A DNA stretch of 64,000 nt from Amycolatopsis granulosa (GTDB lineage Bacteria > Actinomycetota > Actinomycetes > Mycobacteriales > Pseudonocardiaceae), in assembly GCF_011758745.1 (NCBI RefSeq), contig NZ_JAANOV010000001.1:248001-312000 (forward strand), read 5' to 3'. How positions within the stretch are numbered: the stretch's first letter is position 1; every line of letters begins with the position of its first letter. The position numbers and the translations under genes were made by a program. Positions 24,953 to 33,920 of the stretch are shown here, in pieces. The notes beneath the pieces are model-generated. The model made no database searches. It was given only the letters and a program-made list of their open reading frames with translations, and was not told the DNA's origin.

Positions 24953-26281
24953 ATGACTACCGACACCGCGCACGGTCAAGCCACCGTGCCGATCCGGAGG
25001 ATCGCGCTCGCGAGCTTCATCGGAACCTGCATCGAGTACTTCGACTTCTTCATCTTCAGCACGGCATCGGCCCTCGTCATCAACAAGCTGTTCTTCCCGG
25101 CACTGGATCCGCTGGCCGGAACCCTCGCCGCGTTCGCCGCGTTCGGTGTCGCGTTCTTCATGCGCCCCTTCGGCGGCATGCTGTTCGGGCACTTCGGTGA
25201 CCGGATCGGCCGCAAGCGGATGCTGGTGCTCAGCCTCCTGATCATGGGCGTCGGCACCGCGTCCGTGGGGCTGCTGCCGACCTACGCGCAGATCGGCGTC
25301 TGGGCGCCGATCCTGCTCGTCGTCACCCGCATGCTGCAGGGTCTCGCCGTCGGCGGGGAGTGGAGCGGCGCGGTCCTCCTCGCGGCCGAGCACGCGCCCC
25401 CGTCCCGGCGTGCGTTCTTCAGCAGCTGGCCGCAGGTCGGGATCCCGGCCGGACTGGTGATGTCCTCGGCGGTCTTCTACTTCGTGGGCCTGATGCCGCA
25501 CGACGCGATGATGAGCTGGGGATGGCGGCTGCCGTTCATCGCGAGCGCGATCCTGGTCGTGATCGGCCTCTACGTGCGCCTGCGCATCGACGAATCGCCG
25601 GCCTTCAAGGCGGTGCGCGAGCGCGGTGAGGTGGCCAAGTTCCCCGCACTCGAGCTCGTGCGCACGGCGAAGAAGTCGGTCGTCATCGCGCTGCTGGCGC
25701 ACGCCGGGAACAGCGTGGTGTTCTACATGGCTTCGGTGTTCGGCCTGAAGTACGCCGCGGACCGGGGGACCGGCAGCGGTGGCATGCTGCTCGCCCTGAT
25801 CGTGGCGGCCGCGCTGCAGGTCGTGACGATCCCGTTGTCGGCGGTCCTGGCCGACCGCTACGGCCGTCGCCCGGTGATGGCGGTGGGTGCCGTCCTGACG
25901 GTCATCCTGGCCTTCCCGGTCTTCTGGCTGCTCGGCGCCGGGCACTTCCTGCCCAGTCTGGTGGCGCTGGTGCTGGCGATCTCCGTACTGCACGCGCTGC
26001 TGTACGGCCCGGAGGCGAGCTTCCTGCTCGAACTGTTCGAAACGCGGCTCCGTTACACCGGTTCCGCGGTCGGTTACCAGATCGGCAGTATGCTCTTCAG
26101 CGGTCCCACGCCATTCATCGCGGCGGCCCTGTTCGCCTGGGCGCAGTCGATCTGGCCGCTGGCGGCTTACATGATCCTTTCCGGGCTGCTCACCGTGATC
26201 GGAGTGGCGATGGCGAAGGAGACCCGGGCGATGGAATTCGTATCGGGCCGCTCCCGTGGAGCTCTCGACAAGGTCGAGTAG
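24953..26281 (+). CDS. MFS metabolite:proton symporter (KgtP/ShiA type)
   Basis: A 442-residue transporter with about twelve membrane segments. It has the metabolite:H+ symporter signature at the N-terminus (ASFIGTCIEYFDFFIFSTAS), the loop-2 motif GHFGDRIGRKRMLVLSL, GLAVGGEWSGAVLLAAEHAP and the mirrored loop motif LADRYGRRPVMAVGAV. Such carriers import organic acids. ATG 24953 has GGCAGG upstream. Divergent from the oxidoreductase gene across the regulon operator, it is the probable uptake system for the acid processed by the operon at 11486-20651. Confidence 0.9.
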   Translation: MTTDTAHGQATVPIRRIALASFIGTCIEYFDFFIFSTASALVINKLFFPALDPLAGTLAAFAAFGVAFFMRPFGGMLFGHFGDRIGRKRMLVLSLLIMGVGTASVGLLPTYAQIGVWAPILLVVTRMLQGLAVGGEWSGAVLLAAEHAPPSRRAFFSSWPQVGIPAGLVMSSAVFYFVGLMPHDAMMSWGWRLPFIASAILVVIGLYVRLRIDESPAFKAVRERGEVAKFPALELVRTAKKSVVIALLAHAGNSVVFYMASVFGLKYAADRGTGSGGMLLALIVAAALQVVTIPLSAVLADRYGRRPVMAVGAVLTVILAFPVFWLLGAGHFLPSLVALVLAISVLHALLYGPEASFLLELFETRLRYTGSAVGYQIGSMLFSGPTPFIAAALFAWAQSIWPLAAYMILSGLLTVIGVAMAKETRAMEFVSGRSRGALDKVE

Positions 26282-26296
26282 CAGCTCCGTCACCGA

Positions 26297-26346
26297 GGGC
26301 AAAAACCGTGCCCGAGCTGCGCGAACACGGTTCAAATAGATTGCCC
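26297..26346 (+). terminator. Nested hairpin after the MFS symporter gene
   Basis: An inner pair AACCGTG (26304-26310)/CACGGTT (26326-26332) is nested in an outer pair GGGCAA (26297-26302)/TTGCCC (26341-26346). It starts 15 bases after the stop codon. No clear T-tract follows; termination is likely but unproven. The rest of 26347-26530 holds no gene; it is the upstream region of the transglycosylase-like gene. Confidence 0.45.
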
Positions 26347-26530
26347 TTGGCACCCCTAAACTGTGGGTTCAGTCACCGTTTGGTGATATCTCCGTTGCTC
26401 GTTCGTAATCTGGCTGAGGCCTCGTGGTGACCCCGAGAAATCCCCCGTTCTCCTCACCCGTGGCCCCCGCCGGCCTGGCCCCCGACAGGGTCGGCGCGGA
26501 CGAACGTCCGAGCAAGGAGACCTCCCGTTC

Positions 26531-27313
26531 ATGGGATGCCATAATTCGAAAACCCGTTTTCCCCGCCCACTGGTCCTGTTTCCCCCGGACAGGCACCGTC
26601 CCCGACACGCAGCAAAACTGAAGAACTCCGGTCGCCTCGCCGCGCGCACGTCCGTTTCCGCGGGCCTGCTCGTGATGTCGGTGGCCGGGTCCGCGAGCCC
26701 GCTCGCGATGGCGAGCACCGGCGGCGATCCCGCGCCGCCGGTGCCCGCCGCCGAGACCGCCCCGGTCGCCGACGCCGCACATGTCGCTCCGGTCCTCGGG
26801 CCGCCGTCGACCTGGGTCGTGAGCACCCCGGCGTCCGTCCTGGACATCCCGGCCCGCCCCGCCCACCCGGAGCCGGCCGCCGCGGAAACCCCCGCCGCGG
26901 CACCGGTTCCACCGCCCCCACCACCGCCCCCGCCGGAGGTGTTCGACACCAGCGGCGACCAGCTCGCCGGCTGGGTCAACGAGGCGCTGCGCGTGATGAA
27001 ATCGCAGGGCATGCCGGTGGGTGCCGGTGATGTGCGGGCCATCCGCACGATCATCGACAAGGAGTCGGGCGGCGACCCGCAGGCGGTGAACCGGTGGGAC
27101 AGCAACTGGATCGCCGGTCACCCGTCCAAGGGCCTGATGCAGTGCATCGACTCGACCTTCGAGGCGAACAAGCTGCCCGGGCACGACGACATCTTCGACC
27201 CGGTGGACAACATCATCGCCGGGGTGCGCTACACCTTCGACCGCTACGGCAGTTTCGCCGGTCACCCCGGGCTGAAGAGCATGTCCCAGGGCAGCGGTTA
27301 CCGCGGTTACTGA
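26531..27313 (+). CDS. Secreted lytic-transglycosylase-like (SLT) protein
   Basis: A 260-residue exported protein. A long basic N-region (residues 1-40) precedes the hydrophobic core TSVSAGLLVMSVAGSASPLA, followed by a Pro/Ala-rich linker with a run of prolines around residue 130. The C-terminal 120 residues are an SLT-like domain with the catalytic-type glutamate in IIDKESGGDPQAVNRWDSN, then SKGLMQCIDSTFEANKLPGH and NIIAGVRYTFDRYGS. It should cleave or bind peptidoglycan, as resuscitation-type and SLT enzymes do. AAGGAG (26514-26519) supports ATG 26531, though a start nearer the signal core is possible. Confidence 0.85.
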   Translation: MGCHNSKTRFPRPLVLFPPDRHRPRHAAKLKNSGRLAARTSVSAGLLVMSVAGSASPLAMASTGGDPAPPVPAAETAPVADAAHVAPVLGPPSTWVVSTPASVLDIPARPAHPEPAAAETPAAAPVPPPPPPPPPEVFDTSGDQLAGWVNEALRVMKSQGMPVGAGDVRAIRTIIDKESGGDPQAVNRWDSNWIAGHPSKGLMQCIDSTFEANKLPGHDDIFDPVDNIIAGVRYTFDRYGSFAGHPGLKSMSQGSGYRGY

Positions 27314-27318
27314 GGCAC

Positions 27319-27355
27319 CCACGGGCGTCCGTCCGATCCGGACGGACGCCCGTGG
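27319..27355. terminator. Bidirectional terminator hairpin
   Basis: Arms CCACGGGCGTCCGTCCG (27319-27335) and the exact complement (27339-27355) form a 17-bp stem with loop ATC between convergent genes ending at 27313 and 27403. Confidence 0.85.
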
Positions 27356-27402
27356 CCGCTGTGGACGGTCGCGCGGCACCGCCGACCGGATCCCTGCGCA
27401 CC

Positions 27403-28365
27403 TCAGTCCTGCAGTGCCTTCCTCAGCACCGACACCGCCTGGCTGATCGCGGCCTCGGCGGCCGGGGTCTCGCGCAGCGCGTTGAGCATCACGAAGTCGT
27501 GGATGACACCCTGGTAGCGCACCGCGGTGACCGGGACGCCGGCCTGGCGCAGCTTGTTCGCGTATGCCTCACCCTCGTCGCGGAGCACGTCGGCCTCCGC
27601 GGTGATCACCAGCGCCGGGGGCAGCCCGGCCAGCTCGTCCAGGCTCGCGCGCAGCGGCGAGGCGGTGATCTCCGCGCGCTGCGCCGCATCGGTGGTGTAC
27701 TGGTCCCAGAACCACTTCATGCCCTCCAGCGCCAGGAAGTAGCCGGTGGCGAACTCCCGGTACGAGGCGGTGTCGAAGCTCGCGTCGGTGACCGGGTAGA
27801 ACAGGACCTGCTGGCGGAAGGTGACGTCGCCGCGCTGCCTGGCCAGGATCGTCACGGCCGCGGTCATGTTCCCGCCGACCGAGTCGCCGGCGATCGCCAG
27901 GCGGTTCGCATCGAGTCCGTGCTCCGCGCCCTCGGCGACGATCCACTGCGCGGCGGCGTAGTTCTGCTCGAGCGCGACCGGATAACGCGCCTCGGGGGAG
28001 CGGTCGTATTCGGGGAAGACGACCGCCGCGCCGGTACCGGCCGCGATCTCGCGGATCAGCCGGTCGTGGGTGTGGCTGTTGCCGAACACCCAGCCCGCGC
28101 CGTGGATGTAGAGCACGACCGGCAGGGTGCCGGTGGCGCCGGCGGGACGCACGATGCGCAGCCGCACCTGGCCGGTCGGCCCGCCGTCGATGGTGCGGTC
28201 CTCGATGTCGGCGTCCGGCTTGGCGATCTCCCCGGACTGAACCTCGTCGACGGCCCTGCGGCCTTCCTCGGGCGGAAGCTGGAACAGGTACGGCGGGTTG
28301 TCGGTCGCCTCGGCGAACGCCTGTGCGGCGGGTTCGAGGGCGAGGTTGTGCGGGTTGGCGGTCAT
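27403..28365 (-). CDS. Alpha/beta hydrolase (HSL-type esterase)
   Basis: A 320-residue cytoplasmic esterase/lipase of the hormone-sensitive lipase family. The oxyanion motif HGAGWVFG and the nucleophile elbow GDSVGGNMTAAV are present, and the acid and histidine lie in EADVLRDEGEAYA and VIHDFVMLN. ATG 28365 has AGGAG upstream. It is divergent from an OhrR-type regulator gene with a TTGTGCACAA palindrome between, so it may respond to organic peroxide or a related electrophile. The natural ester is unknown. Confidence 0.9.
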   Translation of the reverse strand: MTANPHNLALEPAAQAFAEATDNPPYLFQLPPEEGRRAVDEVQSGEIAKPDADIEDRTIDGGPTGQVRLRIVRPAGATGTLPVVLYIHGAGWVFGNSHTHDRLIREIAAGTGAAVVFPEYDRSPEARYPVALEQNYAAAQWIVAEGAEHGLDANRLAIAGDSVGGNMTAAVTILARQRGDVTFRQQVLFYPVTDASFDTASYREFATGYFLALEGMKWFWDQYTTDAAQRAEITASPLRASLDELAGLPPALVITAEADVLRDEGEAYANKLRQAGVPVTAVRYQGVIHDFVMLNALRETPAAEAAISQAVSVLRKALQD

Positions 28366-28425
28366 GGCGCTCTCCTGACTGTGTGCGGGGCCGGCGGTCC
28401 GGCCATTCGGTTGCATCAAACCAGA

Positions 28426-28435
28426 TTGTGCACAA
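28426..28435. promoter_or_regulatory. Palindrome between esterase and OhrR-type regulator genes
   Basis: TTGTGCACAA is a perfect 10-base palindrome in the 165-base divergent gap. It is a candidate MarR/OhrR operator by position only; it does not match the classical TACAATT-AATTGTA OhrR box closely. Confidence 0.45.
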
Positions 28436-28530
28436 CTTAATTGCCTGATATGGTATGTGTCACCCCGGAATGGCAGGCGACCTGGTGTGGGGGAAGATCG
28501 AGTGTCGTACTCCGGCGGGAAGGTGGAGGC

Positions 28531-28986
28531 ATGGCCGAGGACGCACCACGACTCGACGATCAGGTCTGCTTCGCGTTGTACGCCGCCTCGCGTGCGGTGA
28601 CTTCGCTGTACCGTCCCCTGCTCGACGAGCTGGGGCTCACCTATCCGCAGTATCTGGTGATGCTGGCGCTGTGGGAGCACGGCGAACTCTCGGTCAAGGA
28701 GCTCGGCCGGGCGCTGTCGCTGGACTCCGGCACGCTGTCGCCGCTGCTCAAGCGTCTGGAGAAGCTCGAGCTGGTGCGCCGTGAACGGCGCGCCGACGAC
28801 GAGCGGTCGGTGTGCATCCGGCTCACCGGCAAGGGGGACGAGCTGCGGGCGATGGCGGCCCCGCTGCCCGGGGTGGTCGGCACGGCGATGGGCCTGCCGG
28901 CAGCCGGTCTGGAGGAGCTGCGCGCGACGTTACGTGGGCTGACCGATTCGGTGAACGCCTACCGCGAGTCCCGGACTGACGTATAA
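28531..28986 (+). CDS. OhrR-type MarR-family redox regulator
   Basis: A 151-residue winged-helix regulator. LDDQVCFALYAASRAV near the N-terminus has the reactive cysteine position (about residue 12) that senses organic hydroperoxides in OhrR proteins, followed by LGLTYPQYLVMLALWEHGEL. The DNA-binding helix lies in LSLDSGTLSPLLKRLEKL and the wing in ERRADDERSVCIRLT. RBS GGTGGAGG precedes ATG 28531. No ohr peroxidase gene is adjacent; the divergent esterase is the likely target. The stop codon overlaps the GTATA palindrome at 28980. Confidence 0.88.
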   Translation: MAEDAPRLDDQVCFALYAASRAVTSLYRPLLDELGLTYPQYLVMLALWEHGELSVKELGRALSLDSGTLSPLLKRLEKLELVRRERRADDERSVCIRLTGKGDELRAMAAPLPGVVGTAMGLPAAGLEELRATLRGLTDSVNAYRESRTDV

Positions 28987-28997
28987 CGACATATACG
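28980..28997. promoter_or_regulatory. CGTATA-N6-TATACG palindrome (copy 1 of 3)
   Basis: CGTATA (28980-28985) and TATACG (28992-28997) flank ACGACA. Two near copies with similar spacers occur at 43120 and 46903. Here it overlaps the end of the MarR-type gene, 78 bases before the amidohydrolase start. The binding factor is unknown. Confidence 0.5.
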
Positions 28998-29074
28998 CCA
29001 CGGCCGGGACGGGTGCGGTCCGGCGGCCGGGACCCCTACCCTGCAGGGAACGGCCCCGACCGGAAGGATCCGCT

Positions 29075-30727
29075 GTGCTCGATCTCCTGGTGCGCGACGT
29101 ACGTGCGCTGACCGTGTCCGACGACCGTCCCCGGGCGCACGCCGTGGGCGTGCTGCACGGGCGGATCGTCGGCCTCGACGAGGAGGTTGAGGGGCTGGCC
29201 GCCCGGACCGTGATCGACGGCGGTGGCGCGGTGCTCACGCCCGGGTTCGCCGACGCGCACAACCACATGGTCTGGTACGGCCTGTCACTGGCCGAGATCG
29301 ACCTGTCGGTCTGCCGCACCCTGGACGAGCTCTACGACACCGTCGCCGCGCGCGCCGCGCAACTGCCCGCCGACGCCTGGGTGATCGGCTCGAAGTACGA
29401 CGACTTCGTCCTCGGCGGCCACCCCGACCGCGCCGCGCTGGACCGCGCCGGCGGCGGCCGTCCGGTGTGGCTCAAGCACCGGTCGGCGCACATGTGCACG
29501 GTCAGCTCCGCGATCCTGCAGCAGGCCGGGGTGCTCGATGCCGCGGTGCGCGTGCCCGAGGGCGGGGTGGTCGCCCGTGACGACGACGGCGTCCCGACCG
29601 GGCTGCTCGCCGAGCAGGCACAGCAGCTGGTGGATGCGCTGGTCAAGCCCTACCCGGTGGAGGAGCTGGCGGCCGCGATCGAGCGGGCCGCGAAGGTGTA
29701 CGTCACGGAGGGCCTGACCTCGGTGACCGAGGCCGGGATCGGCGGCGGCTGGATCGGCCACAGCCCGGCCGAGGCGTCGGCCTACCAGCTCGCGCGTGCC
29801 CGCGGCGCCCTGCCGGTGCGGGTCGAGCTGATGCCGGCCAGCGAGGTGCTGCACCCCCTCGGTGGCAACCCCGCCGACACCGGGTCGATCGGGGTGGATC
29901 TGGGCCTGCGCAGCGGGTTCGGTGACGAGTTCCTCCGGCTCGGCCCGATGAAGATCTTCACCGACGGCGCGCTGAGCAGCCGGACCGCCGCCCTGACCGA
30001 GCCGTTCTGCTCGCACGGCGGCCTCGGTGTGCTGCAGGACGACCCGAAGGTGCTGCGCGACACCATCGTCGCCGCCCACCGCAGCGGCTGGCGGGTCGCC
30101 GCGCACGCGATCGGCGACCGGGCCATCGATCTGACGCTGGACGCGTTCGAGGAGGCCCAGCGGGTGCTCCCGCGCCCGGACGTGCGGCACCGCATCGAGC
30201 ACGCCGCCATGGTGCGGCCCGACCAGCTGCCGCGGCTGGTCGCGCTGGGGGTGGTGCCGGTACCGCAGGCGCGGTTCCTGTACGAGATCGGCGACACCAT
30301 GGCCGAGGCGCTCGGCGCGTCCCGGGTGCCGTGGTTGTACCGCCAGAAGTCGCTGGTGGCGGCCGGGCTGCGGGTGCCGGGCAGTTCCGACCGGCCGTGT
30401 GTCGGGGTCGGCGCCCCGCTGGCGGGGCTGCGCTCGATGGTGGAGCGCACGACCAGCGCGGGCGTGGTCCTCAGCCCGGACGAGCGGGTCGACGGGACGG
30501 AGGCGCTGCGCGCCTACACCGCGCACCCGGCGTGGGCGTCGCACCAGGAGCACGAGCGGGGCCGGCTCGCGCCCGGGCTGTGGGCGGACATGGTGCTGCT
30601 CGACGACGACCCGACCACCGTGCCGAGCGCGCGGATCAGCGAGATCGGCGTCCTGGCCACCTTCGTCGGCGGCCGGTGCGTGCACGGCGCCGGGAACGTG
30701 CGGGCCGACGGCCCGGTGCCGGCCTGA
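29075..30727 (+). CDS. YtcJ-like amidohydrolase
   Basis: Metal-dependent amidohydrolase_3 family protein of 550 residues. The N-terminal composite domain leads to the metal motif GFADAHNHMVWYG (HxH). Later features are KIFTDGALSSRTAAL, the histidines in RVAAHAIGDRAID and RHRIEHAAMV, and SSDRPCVGVGAPL, where the catalytic Asp lies. The C-terminal GLWADMVLLDDDP closes the small beta domain. GTG 29075 follows GGAAGG. The substrate is not predictable; family members act on exocyclic amides and N-acyl compounds. It ends one base from the convergent DUF1015 gene. Confidence 0.88.
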   Translation: MLDLLVRDVRALTVSDDRPRAHAVGVLHGRIVGLDEEVEGLAARTVIDGGGAVLTPGFADAHNHMVWYGLSLAEIDLSVCRTLDELYDTVAARAAQLPADAWVIGSKYDDFVLGGHPDRAALDRAGGGRPVWLKHRSAHMCTVSSAILQQAGVLDAAVRVPEGGVVARDDDGVPTGLLAEQAQQLVDALVKPYPVEELAAAIERAAKVYVTEGLTSVTEAGIGGGWIGHSPAEASAYQLARARGALPVRVELMPASEVLHPLGGNPADTGSIGVDLGLRSGFGDEFLRLGPMKIFTDGALSSRTAALTEPFCSHGGLGVLQDDPKVLRDTIVAAHRSGWRVAAHAIGDRAIDLTLDAFEEAQRVLPRPDVRHRIEHAAMVRPDQLPRLVALGVVPVPQARFLYEIGDTMAEALGASRVPWLYRQKSLVAAGLRVPGSSDRPCVGVGAPLAGLRSMVERTTSAGVVLSPDERVDGTEALRAYTAHPAWASHQEHERGRLAPGLWADMVLLDDDPTTVPSARISEIGVLATFVGGRCVHGAGNVRADGPVPA

Positions 30728-30728
30728 C

Positions 30729-31841
30729 TCATCCCCCCAGCGCGGCGAGCAGCAGCCCGCTGCGTGGCTTCGGGGTGAAGTAGGTGCTCTTGCGCGGCAT
30801 GCGGCGGCCCTGCGCGTGCGCGGTGAGCACTTCGGACAGTGGCACGGGCGCCAGCCGCAGCACGGCGTCCGTGCCCGGCCCCGGCGGGTGGCCTGCGGGC
30901 AGAGGGTGCACGTGCGGGCCTTCCGGGTCGAGCCCGAGTGTCTTGGCGAGCAACAGGTTCTCCACCACGGCGTGGTCGGGTTCGCCCGGCGGCAGCTCGA
31001 CCAGCAGGGTGCCGCCGCGGCCCGTCACGACCGTGCTGCCCGGCACCGGGGTGTCCACATCGGACGCTTCCCGGACGGTCAGGCCGGCCCGCCGCCAGAC
31101 CCGCGCCAGCGCGGCCACGGTCAGCCCGGTACCGCTGATCGTCCGGTGGATCGCGCCGATCCGCAGGTCCGGGCCGGCGGTCACCAGCGCCAGCAGGGGA
31201 CTGCCCGCCTCGGCCGCCGCCGCGACGCGGTGGTTGCCGTCGGCGACGAGCAGGGGAGCGGCGCGCACGGCGGCGAGCAGCCGGTCCTGCTCCACGCCGG
31301 GACCGGTCAGCCACAGCCGGTGCGTGCGGCCGCCGCCGGTCACCTCCACGGCGGGCGCGCCCCGCGCCGCGCCCAGGGCCGCCGCGGTGAGCTCGTCGCC
31401 GGACACCGGCACCAGCATCGCCGCGCTCGTCGCGCAGCCGAGCGCCCGCAGCGCGGCCGCCCGCTCGGCGACGACACCGGTGTAGACCTCTTCACCGTGC
31501 CGGATCCGGGCGCCGACCGCGGACGGGTCGACCAGGCACAGCACTCCCGCCGCGGTCCCGTCCGGCCCGCTGATCCGGTACGGCGCGACGACGTCCCGCA
31601 CCGGCCGGTAGTCCCGGGCCCGCAACCGGTCCAGCATCGCCCGCGCGGCCGGCAGGGACTCCTCCAGCGACCGGCCGCCCGGCAGCCGGTGCGGGTGCTG
31701 CACCGCCAGCAGCGAGTCGCCGGGGTCCGCCGCCAGCGCCGCCGCGATCTCCACCGGGTCGGCGAACTCGTCCACGTCCGGCCCGGCGGGCGGCGCGTCG
31801 AGGACCCATCCGGTGCCGATCGGGCGTGCCCAGTCCGTCAT
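30729..31841 (-). CDS. DUF1015 family protein
   Basis: A 370-residue soluble protein of the DUF1015 family, often found near serine or phosphoglycerate enzymes but functionally undefined. Recognisable segments are VQHPHRL, the conserved VADGNHRVAAAAEAG and the C-terminal PRKSTYFTPKPRSGLLL. The compact actinobacterial form here has Arg/Ala-rich loops. ATG 31841. It is followed on the same strand by nothing in its own transcript and preceded by an alpha/beta hydrolase gene ending 24 bases upstream, so the two may form an operon. Confidence 0.82.
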   Translation of the reverse strand: MTDWARPIGTGWVLDAPPAGPDVDEFADPVEIAAALAADPGDSLLAVQHPHRLPGGRSLEESLPAARAMLDRLRARDYRPVRDVVAPYRISGPDGTAAGVLCLVDPSAVGARIRHGEEVYTGVVAERAAALRALGCATSAAMLVPVSGDELTAAALGAARGAPAVEVTGGGRTHRLWLTGPGVEQDRLLAAVRAAPLLVADGNHRVAAAAEAGSPLLALVTAGPDLRIGAIHRTISGTGLTVAALARVWRRAGLTVREASDVDTPVPGSTVVTGRGGTLLVELPPGEPDHAVVENLLLAKTLGLDPEGPHVHPLPAGHPPGPGTDAVLRLAPVPLSEVLTAHAQGRRMPRKSTYFTPKPRSGLLLAALGG

Positions 31842-31864
31842 GCCCCGATCCTGCCGGACGGGGC

Positions 31865-32665
31865 TCAGCACGCCGCCGGCAGTTCCTCGGTGCCGGCGCC
31901 GGCGCGCGCCCAGCGGGCCAGCCGCGGCGCCGCGGCCACGTAGAAGTCCGGGTCCAGTCCCATTCCGGTGTGCGAGCTGCGCACCTCCACGCATTCGGCG
32001 TACGGGTCCAGGCACAGCTGCCACGGCGCGATCGCGTCGGCGCGCGAGTACACCGCCAGCGCGGGAACCTCCCGCGGCAGGGGCGCGGCGAGGGCCTTGA
32101 TGTTCGCGTCGTAGCAGGGGCCGGTGAAGCAGTCGGTGTCCATCAGCCCGGGAATGCCCAAAGTGGACAGCCGGGCGAGGAGGCGGGCCACGCGCACCAC
32201 CTTCGGGTGCGCGCCCAGCGGGTCGAGCACCGGGCTGCCGAGCATCACCAGGCCGCGCACCAGATCCGGGCGGCGGATCGCGGCCAGCCGCGCCAGCCAG
32301 CCGCCGCGGCTCTGCCCGAGGAGGACGACGCGACGACCGGTGTCGGTGGCGTGCTGTTCGAGCCGGGCGACGAGCCGGTCGACCAGTGCGGTGGTGCAGC
32401 CGACGTTGAACCCGATCCGGGCCCCGGCCGGGCGGTAGCCGCGCGCTTTCAGCCAGGCCCCGGCCAGCGTCATGCTGCGGTCGCCGAAGCCGAAACCCGG
32501 CACCAGCAGCACACCGAGCCCGGCGCCCTCCCGCGGATCGTGCGGCCGCCAGATCGGATGCCGCACCAGCCGCGGGATGTCCAGCATCGCCAGCAGCAGG
32601 TGTTCGCGTGTCGCCATGCGGATGGTGTCGCCCGCCGCGCGCGCGGGCTGGAGCAGCGTGATCAT
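31865..32665 (-). CDS. Alpha/beta hydrolase
   Basis: A 266-residue hydrolase with VLLVPGFGFGDRSM near the oxyanion strand and the nucleophile elbow GQSRGGWLARLAA. The acid and His are probably in AVYSRADAIAPW and VRSSHTGMG, as in PGAP1-like/lipase-like members. ATG 32665 has GAGGAGG spaced seven bases upstream; an in-frame extension to 32725 lacks this. The gene lies upstream of the DUF1015 gene and tail-to-tail distance to the AraC-type gene is 97 bases with no evident element. Substrate unknown. Confidence 0.87.
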   Translation of the reverse strand: MITLLQPARAAGDTIRMATREHLLLAMLDIPRLVRHPIWRPHDPREGAGLGVLLVPGFGFGDRSMTLAGAWLKARGYRPAGARIGFNVGCTTALVDRLVARLEQHATDTGRRVVLLGQSRGGWLARLAAIRRPDLVRGLVMLGSPVLDPLGAHPKVVRVARLLARLSTLGIPGLMDTDCFTGPCYDANIKALAAPLPREVPALAVYSRADAIAPWQLCLDPYAECVEVRSSHTGMGLDPDFYVAAAPRLARWARAGAGTEELPAAC

Positions 32666-32762
32666 GTGCGGCCTCCTCGCGAGCTGAAGAGGCCCTTGAT
32701 CTACCCGGAATTCCGCTGTTGACACCTCGAACCGCGCCGATGGGCCGGCGTCGGACGCGAAG

Positions 32763-33803
32763 TCAGTGGCGCGTCCCGCTCCGCAGGTACCGCGCGGGGG
32801 TGGTCCCGGTCCAGCGGCGGAACGCGTAGATGAAGCTGGACGCCTCCGCGTATCCCAGCCGCAGGGCCACGTCTTCCACCGTCAGTGCGCCGGTCGCGAG
32901 CATTTCCTCGGCCAGGGTCTGGCGGACCTCGTCGAGCAGCCCGCGGAAACTGGTGCCGGCGTCCTCCAGGCGCCGCCGCAGGGTCCGTGTGCTGATGTTG
33001 AACTCGAGCGCCACCTCGTCCATGGTCACCGTGCCGCCGACGCGGATCAGCTTGTCCCGCACCTGATGCGCGATGCCGGAACGGGCGCGTCGGCGGCTGA
33101 CCAGGTCACGGCACTGCGCCTCGCACAGGGCGACCGTGTGCTCGCTGGCCTGCGGCAGTGGCTGCCCGAGGGCGGCGGGATCGAGGGTGACCAGGTGCGC
33201 CGGCGCGTCGAAGCCCGGGTGGATACCGAACACCTCCGCGTACCCCGCGGGATCCGGCGGCCCGGGGAAGGGAAAGTCCACACTGCGCAGGTGCAGACCA
33301 CTCGGCAGCAGGTCGTGCAGCACGGTGTGGATCGCACTGGCGTCGCGCTCCAGCAGGAACCGGCGCACGTCGTGCGGAAGGCCGTCGTCGCGCAGCCGGA
33401 ACCGCAGCTCGTCCTCGGCCAGTTCGACGACCGGCAGGCAGAAGATGAAGCTGAGGTCGAGGTAGCGCAACGCGAAGCCGATCGCGTCGCGCAGGGTCGG
33501 GCTGCTGATGCAGGCGAACCCGAACACGCCGAAGGTCGTGACCCGGTAGCGCACCCCGGCGTCCAGCCCCAGGCCCGGCGGGTTTCCGAGCTCCCGCACG
33601 AGGTTGCGCGCCACGGCCAGCTCCTGGTGCGCGTCCACCTGCGCCGCCGGGTCGTCCAGCCGGGCCGGGGACAGCCCGGTCCCGCGCAGCAGGGCCTCCC
33701 GGGACACTCCGCGTTCGGCGCCGAACCGCACGAGCAACGCCGCGCTCGCGATACCCCGGGGGAAGTTCCAGTCGCGCACGGCGACGGGCAGCAGCTCAGC
33801 CAT
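32763..33803 (-). CDS. AraC-family regulator, VirS/OruR-like
   Basis: A 346-residue activator type: an N-terminal arabinose-binding-like domain (about 20-200), then a C-terminal AraC DNA-binding domain with MDEVALEFNISTRTLRRRLE and the second HTH VEDVALRLGYAEASSFIYAF, ending RRWTGTTPARYL. This layout matches VirS of mycobacteria and OruR/ArgR-type regulators. It is divergent from the flavin monooxygenase gene at 33921 with 117 bases between, just as VirS is divergent from MymA. It probably activates that operon in response to acid stress or a lipid-like effector (inference). Confidence 0.88.
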   Translation of the reverse strand: MAELLPVAVRDWNFPRGIASAALLVRFGAERGVSREALLRGTGLSPARLDDPAAQVDAHQELAVARNLVRELGNPPGLGLDAGVRYRVTTFGVFGFACISSPTLRDAIGFALRYLDLSFIFCLPVVELAEDELRFRLRDDGLPHDVRRFLLERDASAIHTVLHDLLPSGLHLRSVDFPFPGPPDPAGYAEVFGIHPGFDAPAHLVTLDPAALGQPLPQASEHTVALCEAQCRDLVSRRRARSGIAHQVRDKLIRVGGTVTMDEVALEFNISTRTLRRRLEDAGTSFRGLLDEVRQTLAEEMLATGALTVEDVALRLGYAEASSFIYAFRRWTGTTPARYLRSGTRH

Positions 33804-33920
33804 GGCCGGAAGTATGCACCCGGGGTGTCCGGAACTCTCGATTTCCTGGCCGCTGGTCTCTGGGGTTCCGCGCACCGAGCACCCTACTGTGGAGTAGCAC
33901 CACCGGCACCGAGGAGCAGC

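Noticed and set aside
26347-26530. Possible c-di-AMP (ydaO-type) riboswitch upstream of the wall-lytic gene
   Set aside because: Actinobacterial wall hydrolase genes often carry one, but the conserved core blocks expected of that class are not found here.
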